Assembly (NCBI GenBank): GCA_016719945.1
Contig: JADJYE010000040.1
Span: 1-64,000, forward strand
Source of the DNA: Polyangiaceae bacterium
GTDB taxonomy: Bacteria > Myxococcota_A > Polyangia > Polyangiales > Polyangiaceae
Direction of reading: 5' to 3'
Length of the DNA stretch: 64,000 bases
How positions within the stretch are numbered: the stretch's first letter is position 1; every line of letters starts with the position of its first letter. Below, in pieces: positions 35,462 to 44,263 of this stretch. Under the pieces are notes generated by a model. That model was not told where the DNA came from. It saw only the letters and a list, made by a program, of their open reading frames with translations, and searched no databases. A program made the position numbers and the translations under genes.

Positions 35462-36508
35462 ATGTCGATCTTCCGGCGCGACTCCGGCTTCGATCCATCG
35501 GACTGGCTCAAGGAGAAGACGCTCCTCGCGCTGATGGACGCCGTGCGAATCGTCGATCTCGCGAACGAGCCCGACACGACGCGCTGGTATGAGAAGCAGC
35601 TCAGAAGAATTGCGGAGCCGCTCATCGCGCGGCTGGTGCCGGTCGTCGCGCTGGTGCATCGCGCCGGCGAAGACGCCGTGACGCACGACGCGTGGCGGCC
35701 AATCCTGAAGGGCGGCACGTTCGCCCTCGCGGCGTGGGCGAAGAAGCACGACATCGTCGACCCGGCGGTCGCGGGCTTCAAGGCTCTCGCCCCCGAGCGG
35801 GAGGATGAGGAGGTGATGGAGAAGGCGGTTCAGCTTCCGCAAGGCCTCATCTCGGTCGAAGAAGATGGTGCGCTCGAGCTCAAGTCCGACATCGCGTTCC
35901 GTTTCGCGGTGCAGATGGGGCGGGGTGAGTTCAACCCGCAGGAGCTTCGCCTGTTGGCGTGGCTGCTGCAGGATCTGCGCCTCTCTGAGTTCGCTGATGT
36001 CGTCGTCGTTTCGAAGCGGTTCCTCCCGACCGACATTGGATCGAGCGTCGACGAGACCGTGGCCGCGTACAGGAGCTTGTGTGAGCGCGGCGCGATCGAA
36101 CGCGTCGAGAATGTACCGGCGATCCGCGCTGAAGCGCTGGCGCTTCGGCTGGTCATCGAGCGGAACGCGAGCCGGCACGCGGCACCGTACCGCGAAGAGT
36201 CGTTCGGGTTTCCGGGCGCGCGCGTCGGCGGTCAGCCGACGATCGGCAACGAGCTCACGATCGTTCTGCCACCCTCCCTTGCGGCGGTGGTGCGCAGCTG
36301 GTCGATCCCCGACGCGGCGCTGGGCGAGCTACGCGACCATCTCCAGGCCGCCCTCGGAGAGGACAGGGCGTTCGTTGAGACCGTCCACCTGCGTGAGGGG
36401 GAGCTTCACGTCGGCCTGCGGTATCCGATGGAGACGAAAGACGCCGTCATGGTCGCTGAGCTTGCCACCGCCAGCGAGAGCTGGTTGCGGCGCCGCACGG
36501 TGACATGA
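35462..36508 (+). CDS. Hypothetical 348-residue protein
   Basis: ATG 35462 (MSIFRRDSGFDPSDWLKEKT) is preferred to upstream codons in the same open frame, which read through the fragment before it. The protein is helical, with LALMDAVRIVDLANEPDTTR and a long middle domain, and ends WLRRRTVT. No family was recognised. As the largest gene of the small island it may be its main cargo. Confidence 0.6.
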   Translation: MSIFRRDSGFDPSDWLKEKTLLALMDAVRIVDLANEPDTTRWYEKQLRRIAEPLIARLVPVVALVHRAGEDAVTHDAWRPILKGGTFALAAWAKKHDIVDPAVAGFKALAPEREDEEVMEKAVQLPQGLISVEEDGALELKSDIAFRFAVQMGRGEFNPQELRLLAWLLQDLRLSEFADVVVVSKRFLPTDIGSSVDETVAAYRSLCERGAIERVENVPAIRAEALALRLVIERNASRHAAPYREESFGFPGARVGGQPTIGNELTIVLPPSLAAVVRSWSIPDAALGELRDHLQAALGEDRAFVETVHLREGELHVGLRYPMETKDAVMVAELATASESWLRRRTVT

Positions 36509-36683
36509 TCGAGCGGGGCCGGCGTCAGCTGTCCCAGCGCGGGGATCGCTCCAGCAGGAGCTTCTGCTCGTCGGTGAGGAACGTGACCGCCCTCTCCATC
36601 GTGTTCGAGACCGTCTCGCTCACCCGTCCCCCGGGTCGTCATCCTGCGCAGCGGACGACTGCATCGGATGCTAAACTCGGCGT

Positions 36684-37145
36684 ATGGAGACGCGCGGCTC
36701 CCCGAGCGAGACGGTTCGACATCTCGAGCCTCGGATTGCGCGTGGCCTCGCCCAAGAGCCGCCGACCAAGGACTCCGTCGTCAGCATGGCCGAGATCCTC
36801 GAGTCCGCGATCGGGGAGCTTGAGGCCCACACCCACGCCGAGTCGGACGTCTACGAGCTCATGCTCGTCGCCCGGTTCCTCCGTGATCTGGTTGCCCACA
36901 TCGACGCTCTGATGGTTCGTGCCGACGTCCCGTCCGGCCCTGGTCTCGACCGCGTTCGATTGGCTTCGAAGCGTCTTCACGAGCTCGCGGGTCACGTCGA
37001 CCGTTGGTTCAAGGAGGCACGTCGCAAGCTTCTGCGCCGTGGGATCCGCCCCGCTCGCTGGGAGTCGCTAGAAAGAGCGGAAGGGGTGATCTCGGTCGGT
37101 GGAAACGCCGTCGAGGACTGCCGGGCGCTCGACGAGAATGGCTGA
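36684..37145 (+). CDS. Probable antitoxin partner of the downstream PIN protein
   Basis: 153 residues, mostly charged helices (MAEILESAIGELEAHTHAES then DVYELMLVARFLRDLVAHID). There is no recognisable DNA-binding motif. Its 3' end overlaps the PIN gene start by eight bases, the arrangement expected of a VapBC-like pair, which is the sole basis for the call. Confidence 0.45.
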   Translation: METRGSPSETVRHLEPRIARGLAQEPPTKDSVVSMAEILESAIGELEAHTHAESDVYELMLVARFLRDLVAHIDALMVRADVPSGPGLDRVRLASKRLHELAGHVDRWFKEARRKLLRRGIRPARWESLERAEGVISVGGNAVEDCRALDENG

Positions 37146-37557
37146 GGTCGTACTCGACGCGAGCGTCGTCGTCGCGATTCTCGACGCGTCCGATGTCTTT
37201 GCCGCCCGCGCGCACGCACTTCGTCGACGCCTCCTGGCCGAGGGGCACACCCTCGTCCACCTGGACTTCCTGCTCGCCGAGGCGGTGACCGTTCTGAGTC
37301 GTCGCGTCTCGGACGCAGCCGTGCTCGGGATGGGTCTCGCCCAGGTGCGGCAATGGTTCGAGGGCGGTGAGGTCTCGTTCGTCGAGGAGCGTGCCCTCAT
37401 CTTCTCGGACGTGCTGGGCGTAGTGCTCGCCACTGCGGGAAGGCTCAGCTTCAACGACGCCTCGCTCGTCGTCCTCCAGCGCGAGGGCGCGATCGGCGAC
37501 GTGGCGAGCTTCGACACGGGTCTGGGTGCCGTCAGCGACTTTCGGCGGGTCGAGTGA
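37138..37557 (+). CDS. PIN-domain (VapC-like) ribonuclease
   Basis: From ATG 37138 it makes 139 residues: EVVLDASVVVAILDASD (first Asp), FLLAEAVTVLSRR (Glu), LSFNDASLVVLQREGAIGDV and ASFDTGLGAV (later Asps). The spacing fits VapC-type PIN RNases. An upstream in-frame methionine at 37099 would lie inside the preceding gene and is less likely. Confidence 0.7.
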   Translation: MAEVVLDASVVVAILDASDVFAARAHALRRRLLAEGHTLVHLDFLLAEAVTVLSRRVSDAAVLGMGLAQVRQWFEGGEVSFVEERALIFSDVLGVVLATAGRLSFNDASLVVLQREGAIGDVASFDTGLGAVSDFRRVE

Positions 37558-37614
37558 GCTTGCCGGTCGGTCGGTGCAGCTCGCTGGCCCAAACCTGGCC
37601 CCCAACAAAACCTC

Positions 37615-37678
37615 GAAGCCCCGTGAAGGCGAACCTTCCGGGGCTTCTCACGTCGCAGGAGACGATGGTTGCGCGGGC
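37615..37678 (+). repeat. tRNA-fMet attachment repeat, copy 2 (between the two islands)
   Basis: GAAGCCCCG - AAGGCGAACCTTC - CGGGGCTTC hairpin, then GACGATGGTTGCGCGGGC. It matches copies 1 and 3. Read as the left end of the 21-kb island it is the partner site of copy 3. The frame used by the serine recombinase is open through this copy to a stop at 37766-37768. Confidence 0.8.
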
Positions 37679-37776
37679 CTGAACCGTTCGTTTCCGGAGC
37701 TGGGGATCCCCTACGAGTTCGTCGTGCAGAAGCCGAGGGACCGCCGGTGCCGCCAGCAGAACCGCTAGCCAGCGGG

Positions 37777-40161
37777 CTATTTCGCCTCCTCGCGGCCTTC
37801 CTCCTCACCGGCCGCGCCGTGTGATGTCGTCGGTTGGACGTTCTCGGCCCCGTCCTCCGAGCCCGGGGTTTCGTGAAGGAGCTGCTCGTAGTGCTCGCTG
37901 AAGTATTCGTGTGTGAGCGCCACCACCTCTTCTGCTGCCTCAGACACCTTGGGGTCCGTCGCGCTGGCAGCCTCCCTGGCTGCCGTGTGGAGGCGCCACG
38001 CAAGGTGAAATTGGTCCTCCTCGATGGCGAACTCGGTCATCGAGACCATCTCTTCGGACCGATCGTGGAAGCCCGTGATCATGGCCTGCCCGATTGGCTC
38101 CACGACCCCGTTGTTCAAGCACGGCACGGACCCCTTGCCGGGGATGTCGTGGTAGTGGAAGCTCTCCATCTTTCGCCAGCGCTCGTCCCCGATCCGACGA
38201 AGCAGGCCATCATGGGCACCCACGGCAGCGACGATCCACCCGTTGGGGCTCACCTCCCCCTCGGGTCCGCCGAGGGGCAGCATCGCAACCTGAGCCAGGA
38301 CGAGCCAGGGATGGAGGTTCCCTGTCAGGATCGAGGGCTCCGGCGTCTCGAACGAGCCGAGAGGCCTGCCGAACAGAGAGATCTCGACGACGGAGCCGGC
38401 CGGCAACACCTCGTTCCGAGGCGCATCGCTCAGAGCCTGATTGATGATGCGGCTGAAGAGTTCTGGCTTTCGTTCTGCAACGACTCGAAGGGCATCTGCG
38501 CCTACTACGTCGCCCAAAGGCAGCAGGTCGCTCCGCTGCATCAGGGTTTCGTACGACTCCTTGAAGGTTGTCGCAGCGCTGACGGCGTCGCCAAGCTCCA
38601 GTGCGGCAGCACGGGCGAATAGCTCCAGGTGTCGCGGAAGAAGAAGCACTTCTTCGCGGGGGCCGAGACGGGTGGACAGGTAGCCGTGGGCGATTAGCCA
38701 CTCCACGGTTGACTCGCCCAACGACTTGACTGCCGCGTCCTTGCCAATGGCCGCGGCTCGATGCGATGCGAGCTGAAGTTCGGGGTAGTCCTCCCGCTTC
38801 GCAAGGTCCTCGAAGTATGCGCGAGCCAGGGCCCGAAGCTTGTCTACAAGCTCGTGGTTCGGCCGCACGAATGCTCGCCATGCAAGTTCCACCTCGTTGA
38901 TCGTCGTGGTGCTCGGAAACTTGAGGAGGACATTCTGATCGGTCCGTTTGTGCCGCCGGACCGCCGCTGCGATGACCCGCAGGACTCGAGGCTCGCGATA
39001 TTCGACCGTATGATGCGCCCCAAAGTACGGCTGACTCCGAGCGACGTCGTAAAACAGGTCCATCGCGGTTGAGAATTCGCGGTCGGTCAACAGTCCAAGC
39101 TGGATCACCTCCGCTCGCCGCCCCAGCTCCGTCTTGACGGTCCGGCCAGGCCGCATCGACAGGGCCTGCCAAGTGTTGGGGTCCAGCGCGAGGACGATGC
39201 TGATGGGCGAGCCTTCGCTCAGGCTGAGCAGCTCATCGAGGTCCTCCAGCCACGTCTCGCTGAGGTCTGGCACCACCTCGTCCAGCATCAGCACCAGCCT
39301 CGTGTCGCCCTGCATCGCCCGCAGCGATGTCGAGAGCCATTGTCGAACCTGGTCCAGGCTCGTCGCCGAGAAGAGGTGCTTGACGAAGAGCGATGAGAGA
39401 AGTCGCAGGGGGCCCTGCTTCGCACTGCTGGCATCGATGTAAAGCGGCACCAGGTTGCCGACCGTCATCTTTTCGCAGCATTGCTTGAGGACGACCGACT
39501 TTCCGGAGAGCGGCGGACCGACGACGACCAGCGCAGATACCTTCTTCCGGAGCTTGCCGAGCACGAGCGGCACGATCGAGCGCTCGACCATGAAGTCGGT
39601 CGCGAAGGGCAATCCAAAATCGTGTAGTTCGCCGGTCCTCTTTACCAATACGTTTGAGGTGTGCGCGCGAAGGAAGTCCGCCCAGATGTCTGGGTTGGCT
39701 CCCAGCACACTTCGGATGGCCTGGTCGCGATCATGGGCTGCGCTCGCCGCAGCTCCGGAGACCAGCTTCTCGAATACTTCCTCGCTGACGCTACTCGCCG
39801 CCCACGGCTGTCCGTCGTTCGTTGTGTAGAAGTTGGTTGTGCTTCCGTTCGAGACGATCACCAGCGGCGGCATCGGATTCAGCAGGCGTGCGTAGGAGAG
39901 CCCTTGATCACGATCCTCGTCAGCCAGATCAAGACCGGGACGCTTGAGTTCGAGAACCGCCACGTTGCCGGCGTCAGCGGTCAGCAGGATGTCCAGCCGC
40001 CCCTTCTTCTCCCAGCCCTTTCGGCCGTCGATTGCGATGTCCTGGTGACCCAGACGGATGGTGAATTGGATCTGGTGGGTTACTTGGACGGTCCCCGCAG
40101 GAAACAGGGTCGCGAGCACTGCTCCCAGGTGTGCCTCGAATGTCGCTTCATTCTTCGTCAT
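37777..40161 (-). CDS. P-loop ATPase with N-terminal PD-(D/E)xK nuclease domain
   Basis: The start at 40159-40161 overlaps the tcmP stop (ATGA). 794 residues. Residues 50-75: GRLDILL...VAVLELKRPG (D57, E71, K73), an HsdR-N-type nuclease core. Residues 215-222: Walker A GPPLSGKS; Walker B LVLMLDEVV; then a helical, STAND-like remainder of more than 400 residues and an acidic C-terminal tail. A longer open frame upstream to 40767 is the shadow of tcmP. Third gene of the TCM operon; the nuclease plus NTPase design is typical of anti-phage effectors. Confidence 0.75.
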   Translation of the reverse strand: MTKNEATFEAHLGAVLATLFPAGTVQVTHQIQFTIRLGHQDIAIDGRKGWEKKGRLDILLTADAGNVAVLELKRPGLDLADEDRDQGLSYARLLNPMPPLVIVSNGSTTNFYTTNDGQPWAASSVSEEVFEKLVSGAAASAAHDRDQAIRSVLGANPDIWADFLRAHTSNVLVKRTGELHDFGLPFATDFMVERSIVPLVLGKLRKKVSALVVVGPPLSGKSVVLKQCCEKMTVGNLVPLYIDASSAKQGPLRLLSSLFVKHLFSATSLDQVRQWLSTSLRAMQGDTRLVLMLDEVVPDLSETWLEDLDELLSLSEGSPISIVLALDPNTWQALSMRPGRTVKTELGRRAEVIQLGLLTDREFSTAMDLFYDVARSQPYFGAHHTVEYREPRVLRVIAAAVRRHKRTDQNVLLKFPSTTTINEVELAWRAFVRPNHELVDKLRALARAYFEDLAKREDYPELQLASHRAAAIGKDAAVKSLGESTVEWLIAHGYLSTRLGPREEVLLLPRHLELFARAAALELGDAVSAATTFKESYETLMQRSDLLPLGDVVGADALRVVAERKPELFSRIINQALSDAPRNEVLPAGSVVEISLFGRPLGSFETPEPSILTGNLHPWLVLAQVAMLPLGGPEGEVSPNGWIVAAVGAHDGLLRRIGDERWRKMESFHYHDIPGKGSVPCLNNGVVEPIGQAMITGFHDRSEEMVSMTEFAIEEDQFHLAWRLHTAAREAASATDPKVSEAAEEVVALTHEYFSEHYEQLLHETPGSEDGAENVQPTTSHGAAGEEEGREEAK

Positions 40162-41243
40162 GGCACAAACCTCAAACGCATCGTCGGCTCCGCGTAGGTG
40201 CCGGCCTTGCGCCCGGCCGGTGGATTGACGGGCGACATCTTGCCCTCCCGTTCGAGCATCGCGAGCATTTGCTTCTTGTAGTGCGTCTCGCGGTAGGGGG
40301 TCTCGGCGAGTACGAAGTCCTCGACCCCGGCGACGGTGGTCTCCTTGCCGGCGAACCTGGTGACGATCAAGCGCCGGAGGGCGTCGAAGTCGGGCTTCTG
40401 GCTGAAGAGGAGGCCTTGGGTGGGGTTCGTCGCGTCCGAGAATCTGAACTCGCCCGACTCGTCCACCTTCCACATCGCCTCCTTCATCTTTGCGATGCCC
40501 TTGGGGCTGTTGGTGGCGAAGAAGAGGAAGTAGTCGGTCACGTCCTTGTCGTTCCTCATCTCGAACGAGCGCACGTACTTCGCAGCCGTACCGAGCTGCC
40601 GTTGATAGAGGCCGTGGATGGCGGCCCGTCGTTGGGCCGGGCCCTGTATTGCCGTGAGCTTGCGCCAGTCCTGGCAGCCGAAGAGCTTGTCCAAGTTGTC
40701 GTGCTGGTCGGCATGACCGAGGAACCGATTGATCTCCTCGTACATGAAGTTCACGAGTACCTCGCACCGCGGGAAGCTAAGGATCCTCTTCACCAGGGAG
40801 AACGGGATCCCTGTCCATCCGAATGGATCGATGAACGCGAAGGTGGGCGGGAGCTGCTGGCCGCGGCCGAGCAGCTCTCCGAACGCCTCCTCGAACTGCT
40901 TGCCTGCCGCCACCTTGATCGGGAAGTTCGAGGGTCGCTCGACCTCCGCGACGACGGCTTCGAGCATCCTGGCCCGCTCGACATCGCGCTCGATGAAGAG
41001 GAACGACACCGTCGCTTCGATGCGGTCACGATGAGCGAGTGCCGCCTTCAAGGCGATCAGCGGTGAGCCCTCCTCACCGCCGTCGTACCGACCCGGCCCG
41101 GCAAAGCCGTCCACGTAGATCAGATGCTTCGACCCGCCGAGGCTGAGGATCGGAGTCCACGCTTCAAGGTAGCGTCGAAGGATCTCGTGCTTCGCCCGCG
41201 TGTGCGGCTCCAGGCACCATGTCGTCGTCTTCGGTGCTGCCAT
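40158..41243 (-). CDS. tcmP: Three-Cys-motif partner protein TcmP
   Basis: From ATG 41241-41243 it has 361 residues. Signature blocks are WCLEPHTRAKHEILRRYLEA, HLIYVDGFAGPGRYDGGEEG and TFAFIDPFGWTGIP, the last resembling a methyltransferase-like DPFG site. TcmP proteins are found next to three-Cys-motif (DUF5131) proteins, as here, 23 bases downstream. The biochemical role of the pair is not established; the fold is methyltransferase-like. Confidence 0.85.
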   Translation of the reverse strand: MAAPKTTTWCLEPHTRAKHEILRRYLEAWTPILSLGGSKHLIYVDGFAGPGRYDGGEEGSPLIALKAALAHRDRIEATVSFLFIERDVERARMLEAVVAEVERPSNFPIKVAAGKQFEEAFGELLGRGQQLPPTFAFIDPFGWTGIPFSLVKRILSFPRCEVLVNFMYEEINRFLGHADQHDNLDKLFGCQDWRKLTAIQGPAQRRAAIHGLYQRQLGTAAKYVRSFEMRNDKDVTDYFLFFATNSPKGIAKMKEAMWKVDESGEFRFSDATNPTQGLLFSQKPDFDALRRLIVTRFAGKETTVAGVEDFVLAETPYRETHYKKQMLAMLEREGKMSPVNPPAGRKAGTYAEPTMRLRFVP

Positions 41244-41266
41244 CGACTGCTCCCCCCCATCTCCTC

Positions 41267-42016
41267 TCACCCGTTGACGACCGCCAGGAAGCGGTTCGGA
41301 CGAGCGACGCGATCCGGCATCTCGTCCCAGGTTCTCCCGTCGAGGACACGGCCGGTCACGTGCTTCCGGACGCCGCCCCATTGCTTGAAGAAGAACGGGA
41401 CGTCCGCGGCCACGCATTTGTCGCGGATCGCCCGGACCCAGTCCGCCTGCATCGGACGTGCTCGGGGACCGCTCTCTCCGCCGACGATCACCCAGTGGAT
41501 GCCTCTGAGGTTCAACTTGGGGATCGGGCCGAGGAGGGGCTCGACACTCAAGAAGCGAACCTTCGCCTTCACTTTGCGAAGCTGGTCGATCCGATCGATG
41601 TACTTCGCGTTCTCGACGCTAACGCCCATCCACACGTGGTCGGGGATGCGAAGGGATGCGGCGAGCTGGGCCATCCGCTCGGCACGCTTGGTGAGGACCT
41701 GGAACTTGTGATGCGTCGCCCGCCGCATCACGTCGAAGACGCGCACGACATATTCGTCGGGCACGTCCTCGTGAAAGAGGTCCGACATGCTGTTGACGAA
41801 GATGCGGCGACCCGCCCGCCACCTCAGCGGCAGCTCGAGCGCGCCGGGTACCAACCGCAGATCGAACCCTTGCTCGAACGGGTGGTCAGGCACACCGCGG
41901 AAGCGCTCTGCGAAGGTCTCGGCGTAGCAGTGCTTGCAGCCGGGCGAGACCTTCGTGCAACCGCGCACGGGGTTCCACGTCGCATCGGTCCACTCGATCG
42001 TGCTGCCGTCAGACAT
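41267..42016 (-). CDS. Three-Cys-motif protein (DUF5131, phage Gp37/Gp68 family)
   Basis: From ATG 42014-42016 it has 249 residues. The N-terminus IEWTDATWNPVRGCTKVSPG continues into CKHCY, i.e. C20-x6-C27-x2-C30, a radical-SAM-like cysteine cluster. Other family blocks are RIFVNSMSDLFHEDVPDEYV, VWMGVSVEN, RFLSVEPLLGPI and WVIVGGESGP. It is the first gene of the TCM-TcmP-ATPase operon and lies upstream of a small MerR-like regulator. Confidence 0.85.
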   Translation of the reverse strand: MSDGSTIEWTDATWNPVRGCTKVSPGCKHCYAETFAERFRGVPDHPFEQGFDLRLVPGALELPLRWRAGRRIFVNSMSDLFHEDVPDEYVVRVFDVMRRATHHKFQVLTKRAERMAQLAASLRIPDHVWMGVSVENAKYIDRIDQLRKVKAKVRFLSVEPLLGPIPKLNLRGIHWVIVGGESGPRARPMQADWVRAIRDKCVAADVPFFFKQWGGVRKHVTGRVLDGRTWDEMPDRVARPNRFLAVVNG

Positions 42017-42172
42017 GACTACTGTCCATCCGAATAGTATTCCGACGAGAGCCACTTGCAAGGCCGATTCGCGCTCGGGCAGGAGCCCGTGTTCCGCGAC
42101 GTTCCAAAACGGTGCCGCAACTCCTCGTCGGGCGCGTCGAACGATCGGGTCGCCTGCGATCTTCTGTCGCGC

Positions 42173-42376
42173 TCACGCTGCCACGCCCCTCTCGATCTTC
42201 TTCCGCAACCGTTCGACCTCGGCGCGGTCGTACATCCGGTAGTCGTTGATCGGATGCCTTCGCGCCCGAAAGCGCCCCGATGCGTCCCAGCGGCGAAGCG
42301 TGACCTGAGAGACGCCGAGCATCTCCGCGGCCTCGCTGATCGTCAGCATCGAGGGCTTCGTCCCCTTGGTCGGCAT
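42173..42376 (-). CDS. Small MerR/excisionase-type HTH protein
   Basis: 67 residues: LTISEAAEMLGVSQVTLRRW then NDYRMYDRAEVERLRKKIE, a complete winged HTH of the MerR type with no effector domain. It sits between the TCM operon (same strand) and the type I restriction operon (opposite strand), a good position to control either. Confidence 0.75.
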   Translation of the reverse strand: MPTKGTKPSMLTISEAAEMLGVSQVTLRRWDASGRFRARRHPINDYRMYDRAEVERLRKKIERGVAA

Positions 42377-42436
42377 GGAGGTGAGAGCCTACGCAGCCTT
42401 GATCATCGGAGCAAGGGCGCCCTACCCTCGCGCGAC

Positions 42437-44263
42437 ATGCCGACGAAGCGGGAAGTGCTGGAGTTGCTCGCGAAGAACGAGCTGGTCGCGTTGCTCGACG
42501 CGCACGACGTGGCCGTCGAGGACCGGCGGAAGAAGGACGCGATCATCGACAGCCTTTCCCGTGCACGCTCGGTGAAGACCGAAGACGTCCTCGCGGATCT
42601 TTCCCGGGACCGGCTCAAGGAGCTGTGCCGAGCGCTCGGGCTCGATGAAGGCGGGCGGGAGAAGTCAGCGTTGATCCAGCGGCTGGCAGGCGCATCCCCC
42701 ACCACCGCCAAGACGAACGGGGCCGCCAAGCACAACGGCGTCCTGAAGGTCGCCGAGACCGTGGACGTCGGCGGCCGGCTCACGACCGATCGCCTTGAGC
42801 GGTACTTGTGGTCGGCGGCCGACATCCTGCGCGGCTCGATCGACTCGTCGGACTACAAGGGGTTCATCTTTGGGTTCCTCTTCCTGAAGCGCCTGTCCGA
42901 TCGCTTCGACGAAGAGGTCGAGGCACTCCAGGGGGTGAAGGGCGCGGACCCGGAGGATCCCGACGAGCACGACTTCTTCGTGCCGAAGCGCGCGCGATGG
43001 TCCGAGATTCAGAAGGTGGCGACGAACGTCGGCGAGGCGCTCAACAAGGCGGCGGCGGCGCTCGAAGACGAGAACCCCAAGCTCGAGGGTGTCCTCGCCG
43101 GCATCGACTTCAACGATGAGCGAAAGCTCGGGGACGCACGGAACCGGGACGTCGTCCTCGGCAAGCTGGTCCAGCACTTCGCGCGGCTGGATCTCCGTAA
43201 CGCGAACCTCGCAGAGCCCGACATCCTGGGGCGTGCGTACGAGTACCTCATCGAGAAGTTCGCGGATGACGCCGGCAAGAAGGGCGGGGAGTTCTACACC
43301 CCCCGCATGGTCGTGCGGCTCATCGTCGAACTGCTCCAACCGAGGGAGGGGATGCGCATCTGCGATCCAACGTGCGGCTCAGGCGGCATGCTCATCGAGT
43401 GCGCCCACTACCTCGAGCGTCAGCGGCAGAACCCCAAAAACCTCTCGCTTTTCGGGCAGGAGAAGAACCTGGGCACGTGGGCGATCTGCAAAATGAACAT
43501 GCTCCTGCACGGACTGCCCGACGCGCGGATCGAGAAGGGCGACACGATCCGCGACCCCAAGCTTCGGGATGGCGACGGGCTCATGCTGTTCGATCGCGTC
43601 ATCGCGAACCCGCCGTTCTCGCTCGACGAGTGGGGCCGTGAGATTGCCGAGCACGATCCGCATGGGCGGTTCCGCTTCGGCGTTCCGCCTAAGACGAAGG
43701 GCGATCTCGCGTTCGTGCAACACATGGTCGCGACGACGAACACCAAGGGCATGGTCGGTGTCGTCATGCCTCACGGTGTTCTCTTCCGCGGTGCCGCCGA
43801 GGGTGAGATTCGCAAGGGCCTGCTCCAGGAGGACCTCGTGGAGGCCGTCGTGGGGCTGCCCACGAACCTGTTCTATGGGACGGGGATCCCCGCGGCGATC
43901 CTCGTGCTGAATCGGGGGAAAAGCGTGGAGCGCAAGGGCAAGGTGCTCTTCATCGACGCGTCCCGAGGGTTCAGGCAGGGCACGACGCAGAACTACCTAC
44001 GGGACGAAGACGTTCGCGAGATCGCGACCACGTTCCATACCTACAAAGACGTGGCGAAGTACGCTCGAGTCGCCGGTGTTGAGGAGGTCGAGAAGAACGA
44101 CTTCACGTTGAACATCAGCAGGTACGTCGAGACGACCGAAGCTGCGGAACGGGTTGATGTGGCTCGTGCTGTCACCAAGCTGCGGGAGCTGGAGAGGATG
44201 CGGGGGGAAGCCGCGGCTCGGATGAACGCCTTCCTCAGGGAGCTTGGCTATGGCGAGAACTAG
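42437..44263 (+). CDS. hsdM: Type I restriction-modification DNA methylase subunit M
   Basis: ATG 42437 gives 608 residues; an upstream open frame is ignored. Residues 1-90 form two SAP-like helical segments (KREVLELLAKNELVALLDAH; SRDRLKELCRALGLDEGGRE), unusual at the front of HsdM. The methylase core has the HsdM N-terminal helical domain, GGEFYTPRMVVRLIVELLQP, the SAM motif DPTCGSGGML (from residue 310) and the catalytic NPPF (391-394), typical of N6-adenine methylation. Confidence 0.9.
   Translation: MPTKREVLELLAKNELVALLDAHDVAVEDRRKKDAIIDSLSRARSVKTEDVLADLSRDRLKELCRALGLDEGGREKSALIQRLAGASPTTAKTNGAAKHNGVLKVAETVDVGGRLTTDRLERYLWSAADILRGSIDSSDYKGFIFGFLFLKRLSDRFDEEVEALQGVKGADPEDPDEHDFFVPKRARWSEIQKVATNVGEALNKAAAALEDENPKLEGVLAGIDFNDERKLGDARNRDVVLGKLVQHFARLDLRNANLAEPDILGRAYEYLIEKFADDAGKKGGEFYTPRMVVRLIVELLQPREGMRICDPTCGSGGMLIECAHYLERQRQNPKNLSLFGQEKNLGTWAICKMNMLLHGLPDARIEKGDTIRDPKLRDGDGLMLFDRVIANPPFSLDEWGREIAEHDPHGRFRFGVPPKTKGDLAFVQHMVATTNTKGMVGVVMPHGVLFRGAAEGEIRKGLLQEDLVEAVVGLPTNLFYGTGIPAAILVLNRGKSVERKGKVLFIDASRGFRQGTTQNYLRDEDVREIATTFHTYKDVAKYARVAGVEEVEKNDFTLNISRYVETTEAAERVDVARAVTKLRELERMRGEAAARMNAFLRELGYGEN

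Noticed and set aside
40162..40767. N-terminal extension of the nuclease-ATPase frame to 40767
   Set aside because: This stretch is the tcmP gene in another frame. The internal ATG at 40159-40161 gives a four-base overlap and a protein starting right before the nuclease domain.
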